Assembly (NCBI RefSeq): GCF_030530635.1
Contig: NZ_JAUMUL010000002.1
Span: 73,488 to 137,487 of the forward strand
Reading direction: 5' to 3'
Source of the DNA: Actinomyces sp.
GTDB taxonomy: Bacteria; Actinomycetota; Actinomycetes; Actinomycetales; Actinomycetaceae
DNA: 64,000 bases
The notes under the pieces were generated by a model that searched no databases, was not told the origin of the DNA, and worked only from the letters and a program-made list of their open reading frames with translations. The position numbers were made by a program, and so were the translations under genes. This document shows positions 25,386-34,771 of this stretch, piece by piece; positions within the stretch are counted from its first letter, which is position 1; each line of letters begins with the position of its first letter.

Positions 25386-26693
25386 TTAGAGCAGGCGCCC
25401 GGCCGGAGCGGAAGGCACCGCATTCAAGAAGGCCGGAGTGGCGAAGCCGTGCGCGGCGTAGGCGTCTACGACGGCACGCGCTACGGCGTCGACCGTGGCG
25501 GTGTCGACCAGTGCGATGGCACTGCCGCCGAAGCCGCCTCCGGTCATGCGCGCGCCGTGGGCGCCGGCGGATCGTGCCGCCTGAACCGCCACGTCGAGTT
25601 CGGGGCAGGTGACCTCGTAGTCCACTCGCAGCGACTCGTGGCTGGCATCCATGAGCGCTCCCACCCGGGCCAGCTTGTCGCCGGTCAGCGGGGCGCCGTC
25701 ACGCAGCAGCGCCACCAGGCGGCGAGTGCGGTCGATCTCCGTGATCACGTGGCGGGTGCGCGCCACCAGCACATCGGCGTCCTCGACTCCGGAAGCGGCC
25801 AGCCGGGCCAGGGCGGCTTTGAGTCCGTCTGCGCTGATGTCCGCCAAGAACTCGACGCCGAGGAGCTCGGCGGCCCGTTCGCAGGCCGCGCGACGGGCCC
25901 CGTACTGACCGTCCACCAGTGAGTGCTTGGCCTTGGTGTCGATCACGAGCAGAGTGAGGTCTGCGGCCGCCAGGTCGAAGGGAACATGTGTCACTGAGCC
26001 GTCCCGGCAGTCGAGTTCAAGGGCGTGTCCGGCGCGGCAACGCATGGAGGCGGACTGGTCCATGCCGCCGGTGGGAGCGCCCGCCATCTCATTCTCGGCC
26101 CGGATGCAGGCGGTGACCAGGCGGGCGCGACCGGTATCGTCGGGTTCTTCCGCGGTTCCGGCCAGGCCCAGTTCGCAGGAGTCGTCCAGGGCGACGGCGG
26201 TCGCGCACTCCAGAGCGGCAGAGGAGGACAGACCTCCGCCCAGTGGCACACAGGAGTACAACGCGGCGTCGAAGCCGTGCAGCGGTCCGAGCCCGTCCTG
26301 TTCCAGTGCCCAGGCGACGCCGGCCACGTAGGCGTTCCAGTGCCGTACTTCACCGGGGGTGCCCTTCGGGCCGATCGCATCAAGATCAAGCACGTCAATG
26401 GTCTCGCGCGTCTGTGGGGACACTAGCCGGATAGTGCGGTCCTCGCGCCGTCGCAGTGCCAGGTGGGCGCGGTGCGGCAGGGCGATGGGCAGTGCCAGGC
26501 CGCCGTTGTAGTCGGTGTGCTCCCCGATGACGTTCACGCGTCCGGGCGCGTACCACACGCCATCGGGCGCAGTGTCGAAGGCTTCACGGAATAGGCCGGT
26601 GGCGGCGTCGACGCCCTCCTGTGGGCTCAGCGCAGGAGAGAAGACGGGCTCAGATCCGGCTACGGCGGCGGGCTGGGACTCGGTGCGCGGCAT
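25386..26693 (-). CDS. galK: Galactokinase
   Basis: Phosphorylates galactose to galactose-1-phosphate, the first committed step of the Leloir pathway. The 435-residue GHMP kinase shows the galactokinase signature GRVNVIGEHTDYNGG near 50, the phosphate loop VPLGGGLSSSAALE near 150 and MTGGGFGGSAIAL near 385. The ATG at 26693 has CAGAAT six bases upstream, again leaderless in form. No galT, galE or sugar permease is adjacent, so the gene stands alone between hairpins. Confidence 0.94.
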   Translation of the reverse strand: MPRTESQPAAVAGSEPVFSPALSPQEGVDAATGLFREAFDTAPDGVWYAPGRVNVIGEHTDYNGGLALPIALPHRAHLALRRREDRTIRLVSPQTRETIDVLDLDAIGPKGTPGEVRHWNAYVAGVAWALEQDGLGPLHGFDAALYSCVPLGGGLSSSAALECATAVALDDSCELGLAGTAEEPDDTGRARLVTACIRAENEMAGAPTGGMDQSASMRCRAGHALELDCRDGSVTHVPFDLAAADLTLLVIDTKAKHSLVDGQYGARRAACERAAELLGVEFLADISADGLKAALARLAASGVEDADVLVARTRHVITEIDRTRRLVALLRDGAPLTGDKLARVGALMDASHESLRVDYEVTCPELDVAVQAARSAGAHGARMTGGGFGGSAIALVDTATVDAVARAVVDAYAAHGFATPAFLNAVPSAPAGRLL

Positions 26694-26699
26694 GGAGTT

Positions 26700-26705
26700 A
26701 TTCTG
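26700..26705 (-). promoter_or_regulatory. -10 box of galK, leaderless type
   Basis: CAGAAT ends six bases before the galK ATG on the minus strand. A copy of the GGTGCCGAACC repeat lies about 40 bp further upstream and could be a control site. Confidence 0.4.
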
Positions 26706-26742
26706 CCAGACGAACCGCCTGCGCGGGCATGCGAATGGGTAG

Positions 26743-26783
26743 GGTGCCGAACCGTCTTCGAGATGCCCCTCCGGGCCCGCCCG
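26743..26783. repeat. Dispersed GGTGCCGAACCG repeat, galK copy
   Basis: GGTGCCGAACCG followed after about twenty bases by CCTCCGGGCCC. The same two blocks in the same order recur near 61449-61485. The first block also occurs twice at 20303-20333. Confidence 0.45.
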
Positions 26784-26838
26784 GGGTAAGGTGCAGCTGC
26801 CACCCGCCCGTGCTCGCGACAGGAGGAGTGCACGCCTC

Positions 26839-27402
26839 ATGGACGTCCCCGCGCCCACGCCAACTCAGTGCGTCCTGGGCGTAACCATCGCCCTGCCCGA
26901 ACCCTGGGCCGCGCGCGTGCGCAGCGTGCGGCTGGCGGTCGGCGACCCGCACGGCAAGGCGATCCCGCCCCACGTAACCCTGCTGCCGCCCACCGCCGTG
27001 GAACGGGCCGATCTGGAGGCCGTGACCGACCACGTGGTCCGGGTCGCCACCCGTGCGGCGCCCTTCACACTGCGGGCCGCCGGCATTGGCACCTTCCGCC
27101 CGGTCAGCCCGGTGGTCTTCCTTGAAGTCGCCGAGGGCGGCACTGCCATCGATGCGCTCCAGCAGGAACTGCGTGCCGCGGACGGGCCGCTGCACCGTCC
27201 TCTGCGCTTCCCCTTCCGTCCTCACATCACCCTCGCCCACGAGGTCGACGATGCCGCGCTTGACCGTGCTGTGAGTGCCGCGCGTGACATCGCGGCCACG
27301 TTCGTCGTGGATCGTATCCATCTCCAACGACTCGCCCCGGACGGCAGCTGGGCGGCGCTGGCGACGCCGGTGCTGGGAGTGTCGGCCGCGCCGGCCCAGT
27401 AG
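26839..27402 (+). CDS. 2'-5' RNA ligase/2H phosphoesterase family protein
   Basis: A 187-residue protein of the 2H superfamily, defined by two His-x-Thr motifs: PPHVTLLPP near residue 46 and FRPHITLAHE near 130. Members act as cyclic phosphodiesterases on RNA ends or nucleotides; the substrate here is not known. AGGAGGAG lies ten bases before the ATG at 26839, which fixes the start. It is divergent from galK and followed by manC after 22 bp. Confidence 0.85.
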   Translation: MDVPAPTPTQCVLGVTIALPEPWAARVRSVRLAVGDPHGKAIPPHVTLLPPTAVERADLEAVTDHVVRVATRAAPFTLRAAGIGTFRPVSPVVFLEVAEGGTAIDALQQELRAADGPLHRPLRFPFRPHITLAHEVDDAALDRAVSAARDIAATFVVDRIHLQRLAPDGSWAALATPVLGVSAAPAQ

Positions 27403-27412
27403 CCGCACCCAT

Positions 27413-27418
27413 TAGCCT
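27413..27418 (+). promoter_or_regulatory. -10 box of manC, leaderless type
   Basis: TAGCCT ends six bases before the GTG of manC, with no ribosome site between. The same TAGCCT-N6-start arrangement precedes the Gfo/Idh gene. Confidence 0.45.
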
Positions 27419-27424
27419 GATGCG

Positions 27425-28588
27425 GTGAACGCCGAGCATCCCGTCAACACCTCCTCCGAAGCAGCGGCAGCCGTCTCCACCACCGGGGTCATCCACGCGA
27501 TCATCCCCGCGGGCGGCGCCGGCACCCGGCTGTGGCCGCTGAGCCGCAGGAGCCGCCCCAAGTTCCTGCTGGACCTGACCGCATCCGGTCACAGCCTGCT
27601 GCAGGCCACCGTGGCCCGCCTGGCCCCCCTGGCCGTGACGACGACGGTGGTCACCGGCGCCTCTCACATCGCCGCCGTCGCCCGGCAGCTGCCCGATCTG
27701 CCGGAGGAGAATCTGCTGGCCGAGCCGGCCCCCCGCGATTCCATGGCGGCCATCGGCCTGGCGGCCGCCGTGATCGCTAACCGCCATGGGCGGGAGGCGA
27801 TCGTCGGCTCCTTCGCCGCCGACCACCTGGTGGCTGACGACGCCGCTTTCCGGGATGCAGTCAGGCAGGCGGTCGCTCTGGCGGAAGCCGGCTGGCTGGT
27901 CACCATTGGAATCGAGGCCACCGGTCCATCCACCGCCTTCGGCTATATCCATTCCGGTAGGGCGCTGGATGTGTCCGGAGCGCCCGCCGGACGTCGCGTG
28001 CTCGACTTCACCGAGAAGCCGGATGCCGCCACCGCAGCCCGCTACCTGGCCGCCGGCGACTATCGGTGGAATGCCGGTATGTTCGTGGTGCGCGCAGGTG
28101 TGCTCCTGGAGCACCTGGCCGCGAATCGCCCCGCATTGGCCGCCGGCATCCACGCGATCGCGGCCGCCTGGGACACCCCAGAGCGCGATGCCGTCATGAC
28201 GCGGGTGTGGCCCGGTTTGGAGGCCATCGCCATTGACCACGCCATCGCCGAGCCGGTGGCCGCCGCAGGCGGTGTGGCCACCGTCCCCGGCGATATGGGC
28301 TGGGACGATGTGGGCGGCTTCGACACCCTCGCCGAGCTCCTTGCGCCGCGCGAGACGGGTCCGCAGGCCGGAGCCGCCGTGCTCGGCGAGGCGGATGTGG
28401 AGGCCGTGGACGCCGCCGGAGCACTGGTCGCCTCCACCTCTGGTCGCAAGGTCGTGCTGTTGGGAACCCCCGGCGTCGTCGTGGTGGACACCCCCGACGC
28501 CCTGTTGATAACCACTCCGCAACACGCTCAGGATGTCAAGGGCGTCGTCGATCGTTTGCAGGCGGCCGGAAGGGACGAGCTTCTGTGA
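27425..28588 (+). CDS. manC: Mannose-1-phosphate guanylyltransferase
   Basis: Makes GDP-mannose from GTP and mannose-1-phosphate for glycan and glycolipid synthesis. The 387-residue protein has the nucleotidyltransferase signature IIPAGGAGTRLWPLSR and RPKFLLDLT, GSFAADHLV, the FTEKP motif and WNAGMFV. It has only the guanylyltransferase and a short beta-helix tail, with no fused mannose-6-phosphate isomerase domain. The GTG at 27425 fits a leaderless start. The phosphohexomutase at 43 kb could supply its substrate. Confidence 0.9.
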   Translation: MNAEHPVNTSSEAAAAVSTTGVIHAIIPAGGAGTRLWPLSRRSRPKFLLDLTASGHSLLQATVARLAPLAVTTTVVTGASHIAAVARQLPDLPEENLLAEPAPRDSMAAIGLAAAVIANRHGREAIVGSFAADHLVADDAAFRDAVRQAVALAEAGWLVTIGIEATGPSTAFGYIHSGRALDVSGAPAGRRVLDFTEKPDAATAARYLAAGDYRWNAGMFVVRAGVLLEHLAANRPALAAGIHAIAAAWDTPERDAVMTRVWPGLEAIAIDHAIAEPVAAAGGVATVPGDMGWDDVGGFDTLAELLAPRETGPQAGAAVLGEADVEAVDAAGALVASTSGRKVVLLGTPGVVVVDTPDALLITTPQHAQDVKGVVDRLQAAGRDELL

Positions 28589-28845
28589 ACAGAGGCCGTG
28601 GCCTGCGCCGCTGCAAGTTCTGTAAGGTGTTGCAAGACTAGGGGCTGCCGGGAGCTTGTCGTCTGGCATGTTCACGGCCCTGGGTGTCGGTGCGGCGCGG
28701 ATCACGTCATGGTAGCAATATGGCGGTTTGGTGCCGATTGCGCAGTGGGGGCCGGGCGAGGGTCTATGCTGGTGGCAGCGCCGGTGCCAACCCGGCCAGC
28801 TCCTTGCAAGGGCGCAAGCCCCGAACCCCATTAGGAGACACCATC

Positions 28846-29943
28846 GTGAAGAAGAAGTATCCCGCCGTAACACTCGGCCTGGTTGCCGCCTTGTCGCTCG
28901 CCGCCTGCGGATCGGCCCCGGACTCAAGTTCGTCGGGTGGAGGCGCCAGTGATTTCCTGGCCTGCATGGTCTCCGATGAGGGCGGCTTCGACGACCAGTC
29001 CTTCAACCAGTCCGGCAAGGAGGGCCTGGACCGTGCGGCGCGTGAACTCGGTGTCAAGACGAAGGCGGTCGAGTCCCAGTCCGATGCCGACTACCCGACC
29101 AACGTCGATTCCCTCATCCAGCAGAACTGCAACCTGATCATCGGGGTCGGATTCAACCTGGCGGCGCATCTGACCGCTGCCGCGCAGGAGAACTCGGACG
29201 TGGAGTTCGCCCTCATCGACTCTCGCTTCACCGACGCCGACGGTAACGTGGTTGAGCTTGACAACGCCAAGCCGCTGATCTTCAACACCGCCGAGGCTGC
29301 CTACCTGGCCGGTTACGCCGCCGCCGGAACCACTAAGAGCGGCAAGGTCGCCACCTATGGCGGCATGGCGATCCCCACCGTGCAGATCTTCATGGAGGGC
29401 TTCGCCAAGGGCGTGGCCAAGTACAACGAGGACAATGGCACCAAGGTGGAGGTGCTCGGCTGGGATCCCAGCAACCCGAACTCAGGCTCCTTCATCGGCA
29501 ACTTCTCCGACACGGCCGCGGGCAAACAGCTCACTGAGCAGTTCCTCTCTCAGGGCGCCGACATCATCCTGCCGGTGGCCGGACCGGTCGGCTCCGGCAC
29601 GCTGGCCGCGGTCAAGGAGGCCGGCAGTGATGACAACGCGATCGTCTGGGTGGACGCCGACGGCTACGTCACCACCGAATCCGACGGTGGCAGCAAGTAC
29701 ATGCTGACCTCTGTCCTGAAGGGCATCGACACCGCCGTCTACGAAGCCATTGAGGAGGCCTCGTCCGACGGCTTCACCTCGGCCCCCTTCATCGGCACGC
29801 TCGCCAATGACGGCGTCTCCATCGCCGACTACCACGACTGGTCCTCCAAGGTGCCCAGCGACGTCCAGAAGCAGGTCGAGACGCTCAAGCAGCAGATCAT
29901 CGACGGCACCCTCGACGTCTCCACCTCCTACGACCCGTCCTGA
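28846..29943 (+). CDS. BMP-family nucleoside-binding lipoprotein
   Basis: Substrate-binding lipoprotein of an ABC importer, 365 residues. It has a signal peptide with the lipobox LSLAACGS, a Ser/Gly-rich linker and the BMP/PnrA-like domain (DEGGFDDQSFNQSGKEGL, IGVGFNLAAHL, TYGGMAIPTVQIFMEGFAKG, DIILPVAGPVGSG). In this family the ligand is usually a purine or pyrimidine nucleoside. The GTG at 28846 has TAGGAGACACC before it. It heads an operon with ATPase, two permeases, cytidine deaminase and thymidine phosphorylase, which supports nucleosides. Confidence 0.92.
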   Translation: MKKKYPAVTLGLVAALSLAACGSAPDSSSSGGGASDFLACMVSDEGGFDDQSFNQSGKEGLDRAARELGVKTKAVESQSDADYPTNVDSLIQQNCNLIIGVGFNLAAHLTAAAQENSDVEFALIDSRFTDADGNVVELDNAKPLIFNTAEAAYLAGYAAAGTTKSGKVATYGGMAIPTVQIFMEGFAKGVAKYNEDNGTKVEVLGWDPSNPNSGSFIGNFSDTAAGKQLTEQFLSQGADIILPVAGPVGSGTLAAVKEAGSDDNAIVWVDADGYVTTESDGGSKYMLTSVLKGIDTAVYEAIEEASSDGFTSAPFIGTLANDGVSIADYHDWSSKVPSDVQKQVETLKQQIIDGTLDVSTSYDPS

Positions 29944-29965
29944 CGGGCGCAGAGCAGATTCAATC

Positions 29966-30003
29966 GGTGACGCCGTCGTCCTCGACGGGGCGACGGCGTC
30001 ACC
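29966..30003 (+). terminator. Hairpin between the BMP lipoprotein and its ATPase
   Basis: GGTGACGCCGTCG and CGACGGCGTCACC form a perfect 13-bp stem around a 12-base loop, 22 bp past the lipoprotein stop. Placed inside the operon, it probably stabilises the lipoprotein mRNA or reduces read-through, so that binding protein exceeds transporter. Confidence 0.65.
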
Positions 30004-30105
30004 GCCGCCCGGGCCCATCCCCTTCCCGCGACGTCGCCAGCGCCTCCCCGTCGCAACTCAATCACTGAACCAATACTGTCTTAACGCACAGGAAGCGAGC
30101 CTTTC

Positions 30106-31632
30106 GTGTTGCTCGAGCTCCGCGGAATCACCAAGGTCTTCGGATCCCTCGTGGCCAACGACCACATCGACGTCACCGTCGAACCCGGCCAGATCCACGC
30201 CCTCCTGGGCGAGAACGGCGCCGGCAAGTCAACACTCATGAATGTCCTGTACGGCCTGTACGAACCAGACGACGGCGAGATCCTCATCGACGGCCGACCG
30301 GTCACCTTCAAAGGCCCCGGAGACGCCGTCGCCGCAGGCATCGGCATGGTCCACCAGCACTTCATGCTGGTGCCGGTGTTCACCGTGGCCGAGTCCGTAG
30401 CCCTGGGCTACGAGCCCACCGGGACCGCCGGTGTCATCAACGCCAAGGCGGCTGCGGCCAAGGTGCGGGAGATCTCAGAACGCTTCGGCTTCGACGTCGA
30501 TCCGGACGCCTACATAGAGGACCTGCCGGTGGGTGTGCAGCAACGCGTCGAGATCATCAAGGCGCTGTCCCGCGACGCCAAGGTGCTCATCCTCGACGAG
30601 CCCACCGCCGTGCTCACTCCGCAGGAGACGGACGAACTCATTGCCATCATGCGCGACCTCAAGGCCGCCGGCACCTCCATCGTGTTCATCACCCACAAGC
30701 TGCGCGAGGTGCGTGAGGTGGCGGACACGATCACCGTCATCCGCCGCGGCAAGGTAGTGGGTGCGGCCGAACCCACGGCCTCCCAGGCCGAACTCGCCGG
30801 CCTCATGGTGGGCCACTCCGTCTCCCTCACAGTCGCCAAGGATGAGCCGAGGCTCGGTGACGGCGGCCTGGCGCTGAATAACATCAGCCTCATCGAAGAC
30901 GGCAACACGCTGCTTGACGAGGTGAGTCTCCAGGTTCGCTCCGGCGAGATCATCGGTGTGGCCGGAGTGCAGGGCAACGGGCAGACCGAACTGGCCGACG
31001 TACTGCTGGGACTGCGCGCCCCCACTGTCGGCAGGGTGTGTTTCGGTGAGCAGGACGTCACCGGTCTGGGAGTGCGTCAGCGCCTCAGTGCCGGTCTCGG
31101 CTTCGTACCCGAGGACCGCTCCACCGACGGCATGGTGGCCGCCTTCTCCGTGGCTGAGAACATGATCCTCGATCGCTTCCACGATCCGGCCTTCGGATCG
31201 GGCCCTTCCATCAGCCCTACGAAGGTTCGGGACCACGCGGAGCAGTTGCGCGACGAGTTCGACGTGCGTGTCACAGACGTCGCCGATCCCATTTCCACCC
31301 TGTCCGGAGGCAACCAGCAGAAGGCGATCCTCGCCCGCGAGCTGTCTCGCCCCTTGAAGGTCCTGGTTGCCTCGCAGCCCACGCGCGGGTTGGATGTGGG
31401 CTCCATCGAGTTCGTCCACAAACGCATCGTCGCCGAGCGCGACAACGACACCGCCGTGCTGATCATCTCCTCCGAGTTGGATGAGATCTACTCTCTGTCA
31501 GACCGCATCGCCGTCATGTATCGCGGCCGAATCGTCGGCGTGGTCCCGTCGGACACGCCCCGTGACGTGCTGGGTCTGATGATGGCCGGTGTACCCCTTG
31601 ACCAGGCGCGCGCCCAGGAGGAGAACCGATGA
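30106..31632 (+). CDS. Nucleoside ABC transporter ATP-binding protein (double ABC domain)
   Basis: A 508-residue ATPase with two ABC modules, as in sugar and nucleoside importers of the RbsA/NupA type. Module one has LLGENGAGKSTLMN near 35, LPVGVQQRVEIIKAL and LILDEPTAVLTP. Module two has the degenerate Walker A GVQGNGQTELADV near 287 and the signature LSGGNQQKAILAREL. It energises the two permeases that follow, and its stop overlaps the first permease as ATGA. The start is a GTG preceded by GGAAGCGAG. Confidence 0.93.
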   Translation: MLLELRGITKVFGSLVANDHIDVTVEPGQIHALLGENGAGKSTLMNVLYGLYEPDDGEILIDGRPVTFKGPGDAVAAGIGMVHQHFMLVPVFTVAESVALGYEPTGTAGVINAKAAAAKVREISERFGFDVDPDAYIEDLPVGVQQRVEIIKALSRDAKVLILDEPTAVLTPQETDELIAIMRDLKAAGTSIVFITHKLREVREVADTITVIRRGKVVGAAEPTASQAELAGLMVGHSVSLTVAKDEPRLGDGGLALNNISLIEDGNTLLDEVSLQVRSGEIIGVAGVQGNGQTELADVLLGLRAPTVGRVCFGEQDVTGLGVRQRLSAGLGFVPEDRSTDGMVAAFSVAENMILDRFHDPAFGSGPSISPTKVRDHAEQLRDEFDVRVTDVADPISTLSGGNQQKAILARELSRPLKVLVASQPTRGLDVGSIEFVHKRIVAERDNDTAVLIISSELDEIYSLSDRIAVMYRGRIVGVVPSDTPRDVLGLMMAGVPLDQARAQEENR

Positions 31633-32939
31633 GCGAAGCCACCCCCAGCGGCGCCACCACGGCGGCGCAGAAGCAGAATGACCGCACACCCGCCACAAGC
31701 TCCGAGAAACAGCCGGAACGACCCGGTCTGTTGCGGCAGATCGCCGAGTCCAACACGCTCATGGGCGTGCTCGCGGTTGTCACCGCGATGATCGTCGGCT
31801 CGCTGCTTATTCTGATCGCTGACGACAATGTGCGCACCACCGCCGGCTACTTCTTCGCCCGCCCGGGAGACTTCATCGGTGCGGTCGGAACCTGCCTGGC
31901 AGACGCTTACAGTTCGCTGCTGCGGGGCGGCGTGTTCGACTGGCGGGCCTCGTCTGCGGCGCGCATGTGGCGCCCCATTACCGAGACCCTGACGGTGGCC
32001 ACGCCACTGATTCTGGCGGGGCTCGGCATGGCGGTGGCCTTCCGCGCCGGCCTGTTCAACGTGGGCGGTCAGGGACAGATCATTCTCGGCGCCGTCGTCG
32101 GCGGCTACGCCGGCTTCGCCTGGAACCTGCCCGGCGGACTGCACTTGCTGGTGGCTGTGCTCGGCGCCGTCGTCGGCGGCGCCCTGTGGGGCGCCATCCC
32201 CGGCGTGCTACGCGCCACCACGGGTGCGAGCGAGGTCATCACCACCATCATGCTCAACTCGGTGGCCGCCTACCTGCTGGCACACCTGCTCACCACGGCT
32301 ACCTTCATCGGGGCCGGCAACGCCAACCCCAAGTCGCTGCCGGTTGGCGGCACGGCCCGGTATCCACTATTGCTCGGCAGTCCCTTCCGCCTCCACCTGG
32401 GCTTCATCGTGGCCTTGCTGGCGGCCATATTCGTGTGGTGGCTGCTGGAACGCAGCGAGATCGGCTTCCAGTTCCGTGCCACGGGCCTGAACCCGCAGGC
32501 GGCGCTGACCGCAGGTATCAACGTTCCCCGGATCACCGCTCTGGTGATGATCGTTTCCGGCGCCCTGTGCGGCCTGGCAGCAACTGCCCCCGTGCTGGGT
32601 ACTCAGCATTACCTGACCACTTCGGTTGCCGGCAGCATCGGCTTTGACGCCATGACCGTGGCCCTGCTGGGACGCTCCACCCCGCAGGGCACGGTCTTGG
32701 CGGGTCTGCTCTTCGGGGCACTCACAGCCGGAGGCACCACCATGCAGGCCGCCACCGGCACTCCCATCGACATCGTGCTGGTGCTGCAGTCCATGATCGT
32801 GCTGTTCATCGCGGCACCGCCGCTGGTGCGCGCCATCTACCACCTGCCCACACCCGGCTCCTGGCGGCGCCGCCGCCGTGAGGTTATCGACGCCGCAGCC
32901 GCCGTCGCCCCGGCCGCCGCTGAGAAGAAGGAGGCCTGA
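31629..32939 (+). CDS. Nucleoside ABC transporter permease 1
   Basis: First membrane subunit of the nucleoside importer, 436 residues with a polar N-terminus of about 45 residues and about nine to ten membrane segments. The family motif is visible in FRAGLFNVGGQGQIILGAVVG and in TGASEVITTIMLNSVAAYLL, the region that meets the ATPase. The C-terminus is Ala-rich and basic. It pairs with the next gene as a heterodimer, three bases apart. Confidence 0.92.
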   Translation: MSEATPSGATTAAQKQNDRTPATSSEKQPERPGLLRQIAESNTLMGVLAVVTAMIVGSLLILIADDNVRTTAGYFFARPGDFIGAVGTCLADAYSSLLRGGVFDWRASSAARMWRPITETLTVATPLILAGLGMAVAFRAGLFNVGGQGQIILGAVVGGYAGFAWNLPGGLHLLVAVLGAVVGGALWGAIPGVLRATTGASEVITTIMLNSVAAYLLAHLLTTATFIGAGNANPKSLPVGGTARYPLLLGSPFRLHLGFIVALLAAIFVWWLLERSEIGFQFRATGLNPQAALTAGINVPRITALVMIVSGALCGLAATAPVLGTQHYLTTSVAGSIGFDAMTVALLGRSTPQGTVLAGLLFGALTAGGTTMQAATGTPIDIVLVLQSMIVLFIAAPPLVRAIYHLPTPGSWRRRRREVIDAAAAVAPAAAEKKEA

Positions 32940-32942
32940 GCC

Positions 32943-34235
32943 ATGACCGCGACACAGACGGCCAACCCGCCTCGGGACGCCCGCTCGGATGCCGAGCCGG
33001 TGAGCATCCTCGAGCCGATCGCCTACAAGCTGCCGGTCACCGGCATCGTTCTAGTAGTTCTAGAACTACTGATGGGCTTGGCCAGCCACGGTGATACGAG
33101 CTTCCAGTTGTCCACGAAGAACGACTTCCTCGACCTGCCCGTGATCACCCTCGGGGCCCGCCTGGTAATTGTGGTCATGGCGCTGGCCGCCGCGGCGCTG
33201 ACTGTCTATATGTGGCTGCGTGCGATCAGGCGTGCGAAGCTGGGCACTTGGGTGGGGCTGGCGCTGGGAGCCACGTTCATCATCGCCTTCCTCACCTGGG
33301 CCGGCGCCGGACGCTCCACCGTCATTCCCGTAGTGACCATCCTGTCCTCCACACTCGCCCTGTCAGTGCCGCTCGTCTTCGGTGGGCTCGCCGGCGTGGT
33401 GGGGGAGCGTTCGGGGACCATCAACATCGCTATTGAGGGACAGCTGTTGGGAGGCGCCTTCCTGGGTGCGGTGGTCGCCTCGATCGCCAGGACTCCTTGG
33501 GCCGGTCTTATCGCCGCTCCCTTCGCCGGCATCCTGGTGGCCCTGCTGCTGGCGCTGTTCGGCCTGAAGTACCGGGTGAACCAGATTGTGGTCGGTGTGG
33601 TGCTGAACGTGTTTGTCTCGGGCCTGACCAGCTTCCTGTTCTCCACGGTGCTCACCGACAACCCGGCTGGACTGAACACCTCCACGCGCCTACCCACCGT
33701 GCCCATCCCGGTGCTCTCGCAGATACCGGTCATCGGCCCGGTGTTGTTCCGGCAGACGATCCTGGTGTACCTGATGTACGCCGCCGTCGCCGTGCTGTCC
33801 TTCATGTTGTTCCACTCCCGCTGGGGCCTGCGCATGCGCGCCTGCGGCGAGCACCCCCGCGCGGCGGATACCGTCGGCATCAACGTGATGCGCACCCGCG
33901 TGAGAAACCTGATGCTGGGCGGCGCGCTCGCCGGCCTGGGTGGTGCCTTCTTCACCATCGGCTCCGGGCTGGCCTTCACCAAGGACATGTCCGCCGGCAA
34001 TGGCTACATCGCCCTGGCCGCCATGATTCTGGGCGCCTGGAATCCGGTGGGGACCTTGTACGCCGCGCTCCTGTTCGGATTCGCCACCTCGGTGGGGCAG
34101 ACCCTGTCCGTCATCGGCTCTCCGATCCCGGCCAACATCATCCTCATGATCCCCTATATCGTGACGGTATTGGCCGTCGCCGGCTTCGTGGGTCGGGTGC
34201 GTGCCCCCGCCGCGGAGGGGGTGCCCTACCCGTGA
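32943..34235 (+). CDS. Nucleoside ABC transporter permease 2
   Basis: Second membrane subunit, 430 residues with about ten membrane segments. It shows the equivalent motifs ERSGTINIAIEGQLLGGAFL and YRVNQIVVGVVLNVFVSGLT, then LRMRACGEHPRAADTVGINV. Codons 37-42 (CTA GTA GTT CTA GAA CTA) are unusually poor in G/C for this genome and form a perfect 18-bp palindrome at 33053-33070. The stop overlaps the cytidine deaminase start (GTGA). Confidence 0.92.
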   Translation: MTATQTANPPRDARSDAEPVSILEPIAYKLPVTGIVLVVLELLMGLASHGDTSFQLSTKNDFLDLPVITLGARLVIVVMALAAAALTVYMWLRAIRRAKLGTWVGLALGATFIIAFLTWAGAGRSTVIPVVTILSSTLALSVPLVFGGLAGVVGERSGTINIAIEGQLLGGAFLGAVVASIARTPWAGLIAAPFAGILVALLLALFGLKYRVNQIVVGVVLNVFVSGLTSFLFSTVLTDNPAGLNTSTRLPTVPIPVLSQIPVIGPVLFRQTILVYLMYAAVAVLSFMLFHSRWGLRMRACGEHPRAADTVGINVMRTRVRNLMLGGALAGLGGAFFTIGSGLAFTKDMSAGNGYIALAAMILGAWNPVGTLYAALLFGFATSVGQTLSVIGSPIPANIILMIPYIVTVLAVAGFVGRVRAPAAEGVPYP

Positions 34236-34771
34236 CCGACGAGCAGGACTCCGTCCCGACACCGAGCAACGTCTCCAACCCGGCCGCACGCGCAGCCGAT
34301 CCTGCCGACACCGGAGACCGGCCGGCCGTACCCGTTGTAGACGCGGGGATGTGGACGCGGCTGCGGGAGCTGGCCACCGAGGCCATGGAATGCGCCTACG
34401 CCCCCTACTCCCGGTTCCGTGTGGGGGCGGCCGCGGTCGTGGACGACGGCCGGATGGTGTCCGGCTGCAACGTGGAGAACGCCGGCTACGGAGTCGCTCT
34501 GTGCGCCGAGTGCGGACTGGTGTCCGAACTCGTGCGCAGCGGTGGAGGTCGCCTGGTCGCCTTCGCGTGCGTCGACGGCGACGGGCGGCCCTGCTCTCCG
34601 TGTGGGCGCTGCCGCCAGGTGCTCGCCGAGCACGCCCACCCGCACATGTTGCTGGCCATGCCCTCTGGGCTGATGACCATCGACCAGGTGCTTCCCGATC
34701 GCTTCACCGACGCCGACATCGACCGGGTGACCGGCGTACCCGCACCCGCAACACAAGGAGACCGGCCGTGA
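34232..34771 (+). CDS. cdd: Cytidine deaminase
   Basis: Deaminates cytidine and deoxycytidine to uridine and deoxyuridine. The 179-residue product has the zinc site in CNVENAGYGVALCAECGL (Cys plus catalytic Glu) and PCSPCGRCRQVL. Cytidine deaminases of this type have about 130 residues; here a polar N-terminal extension of roughly 40 residues precedes the domain, which starts at MWTRLRELATEAM. The GTG start overlaps permease 2. It could begin later, but the overlap and the operon spacing favour this start. Confidence 0.92.
   Translation: MTDEQDSVPTPSNVSNPAARAADPADTGDRPAVPVVDAGMWTRLRELATEAMECAYAPYSRFRVGAAAVVDDGRMVSGCNVENAGYGVALCAECGLVSELVRSGGGRLVAFACVDGDGRPCSPCGRCRQVLAEHAHPHMLLAMPSGLMTIDQVLPDRFTDADIDRVTGVPAPATQGDRP

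Noticed and set aside
28738..28770. TTGCGC and TATGCT as promoter of the nucleoside operon
   Set aside because: The spacing is 21 bp, too long for a confident call.
27227..28927. Minus-strand frame of 566 codons
   Set aside because: It is antisense to manC and shows only the composition expected from the complementary strand.
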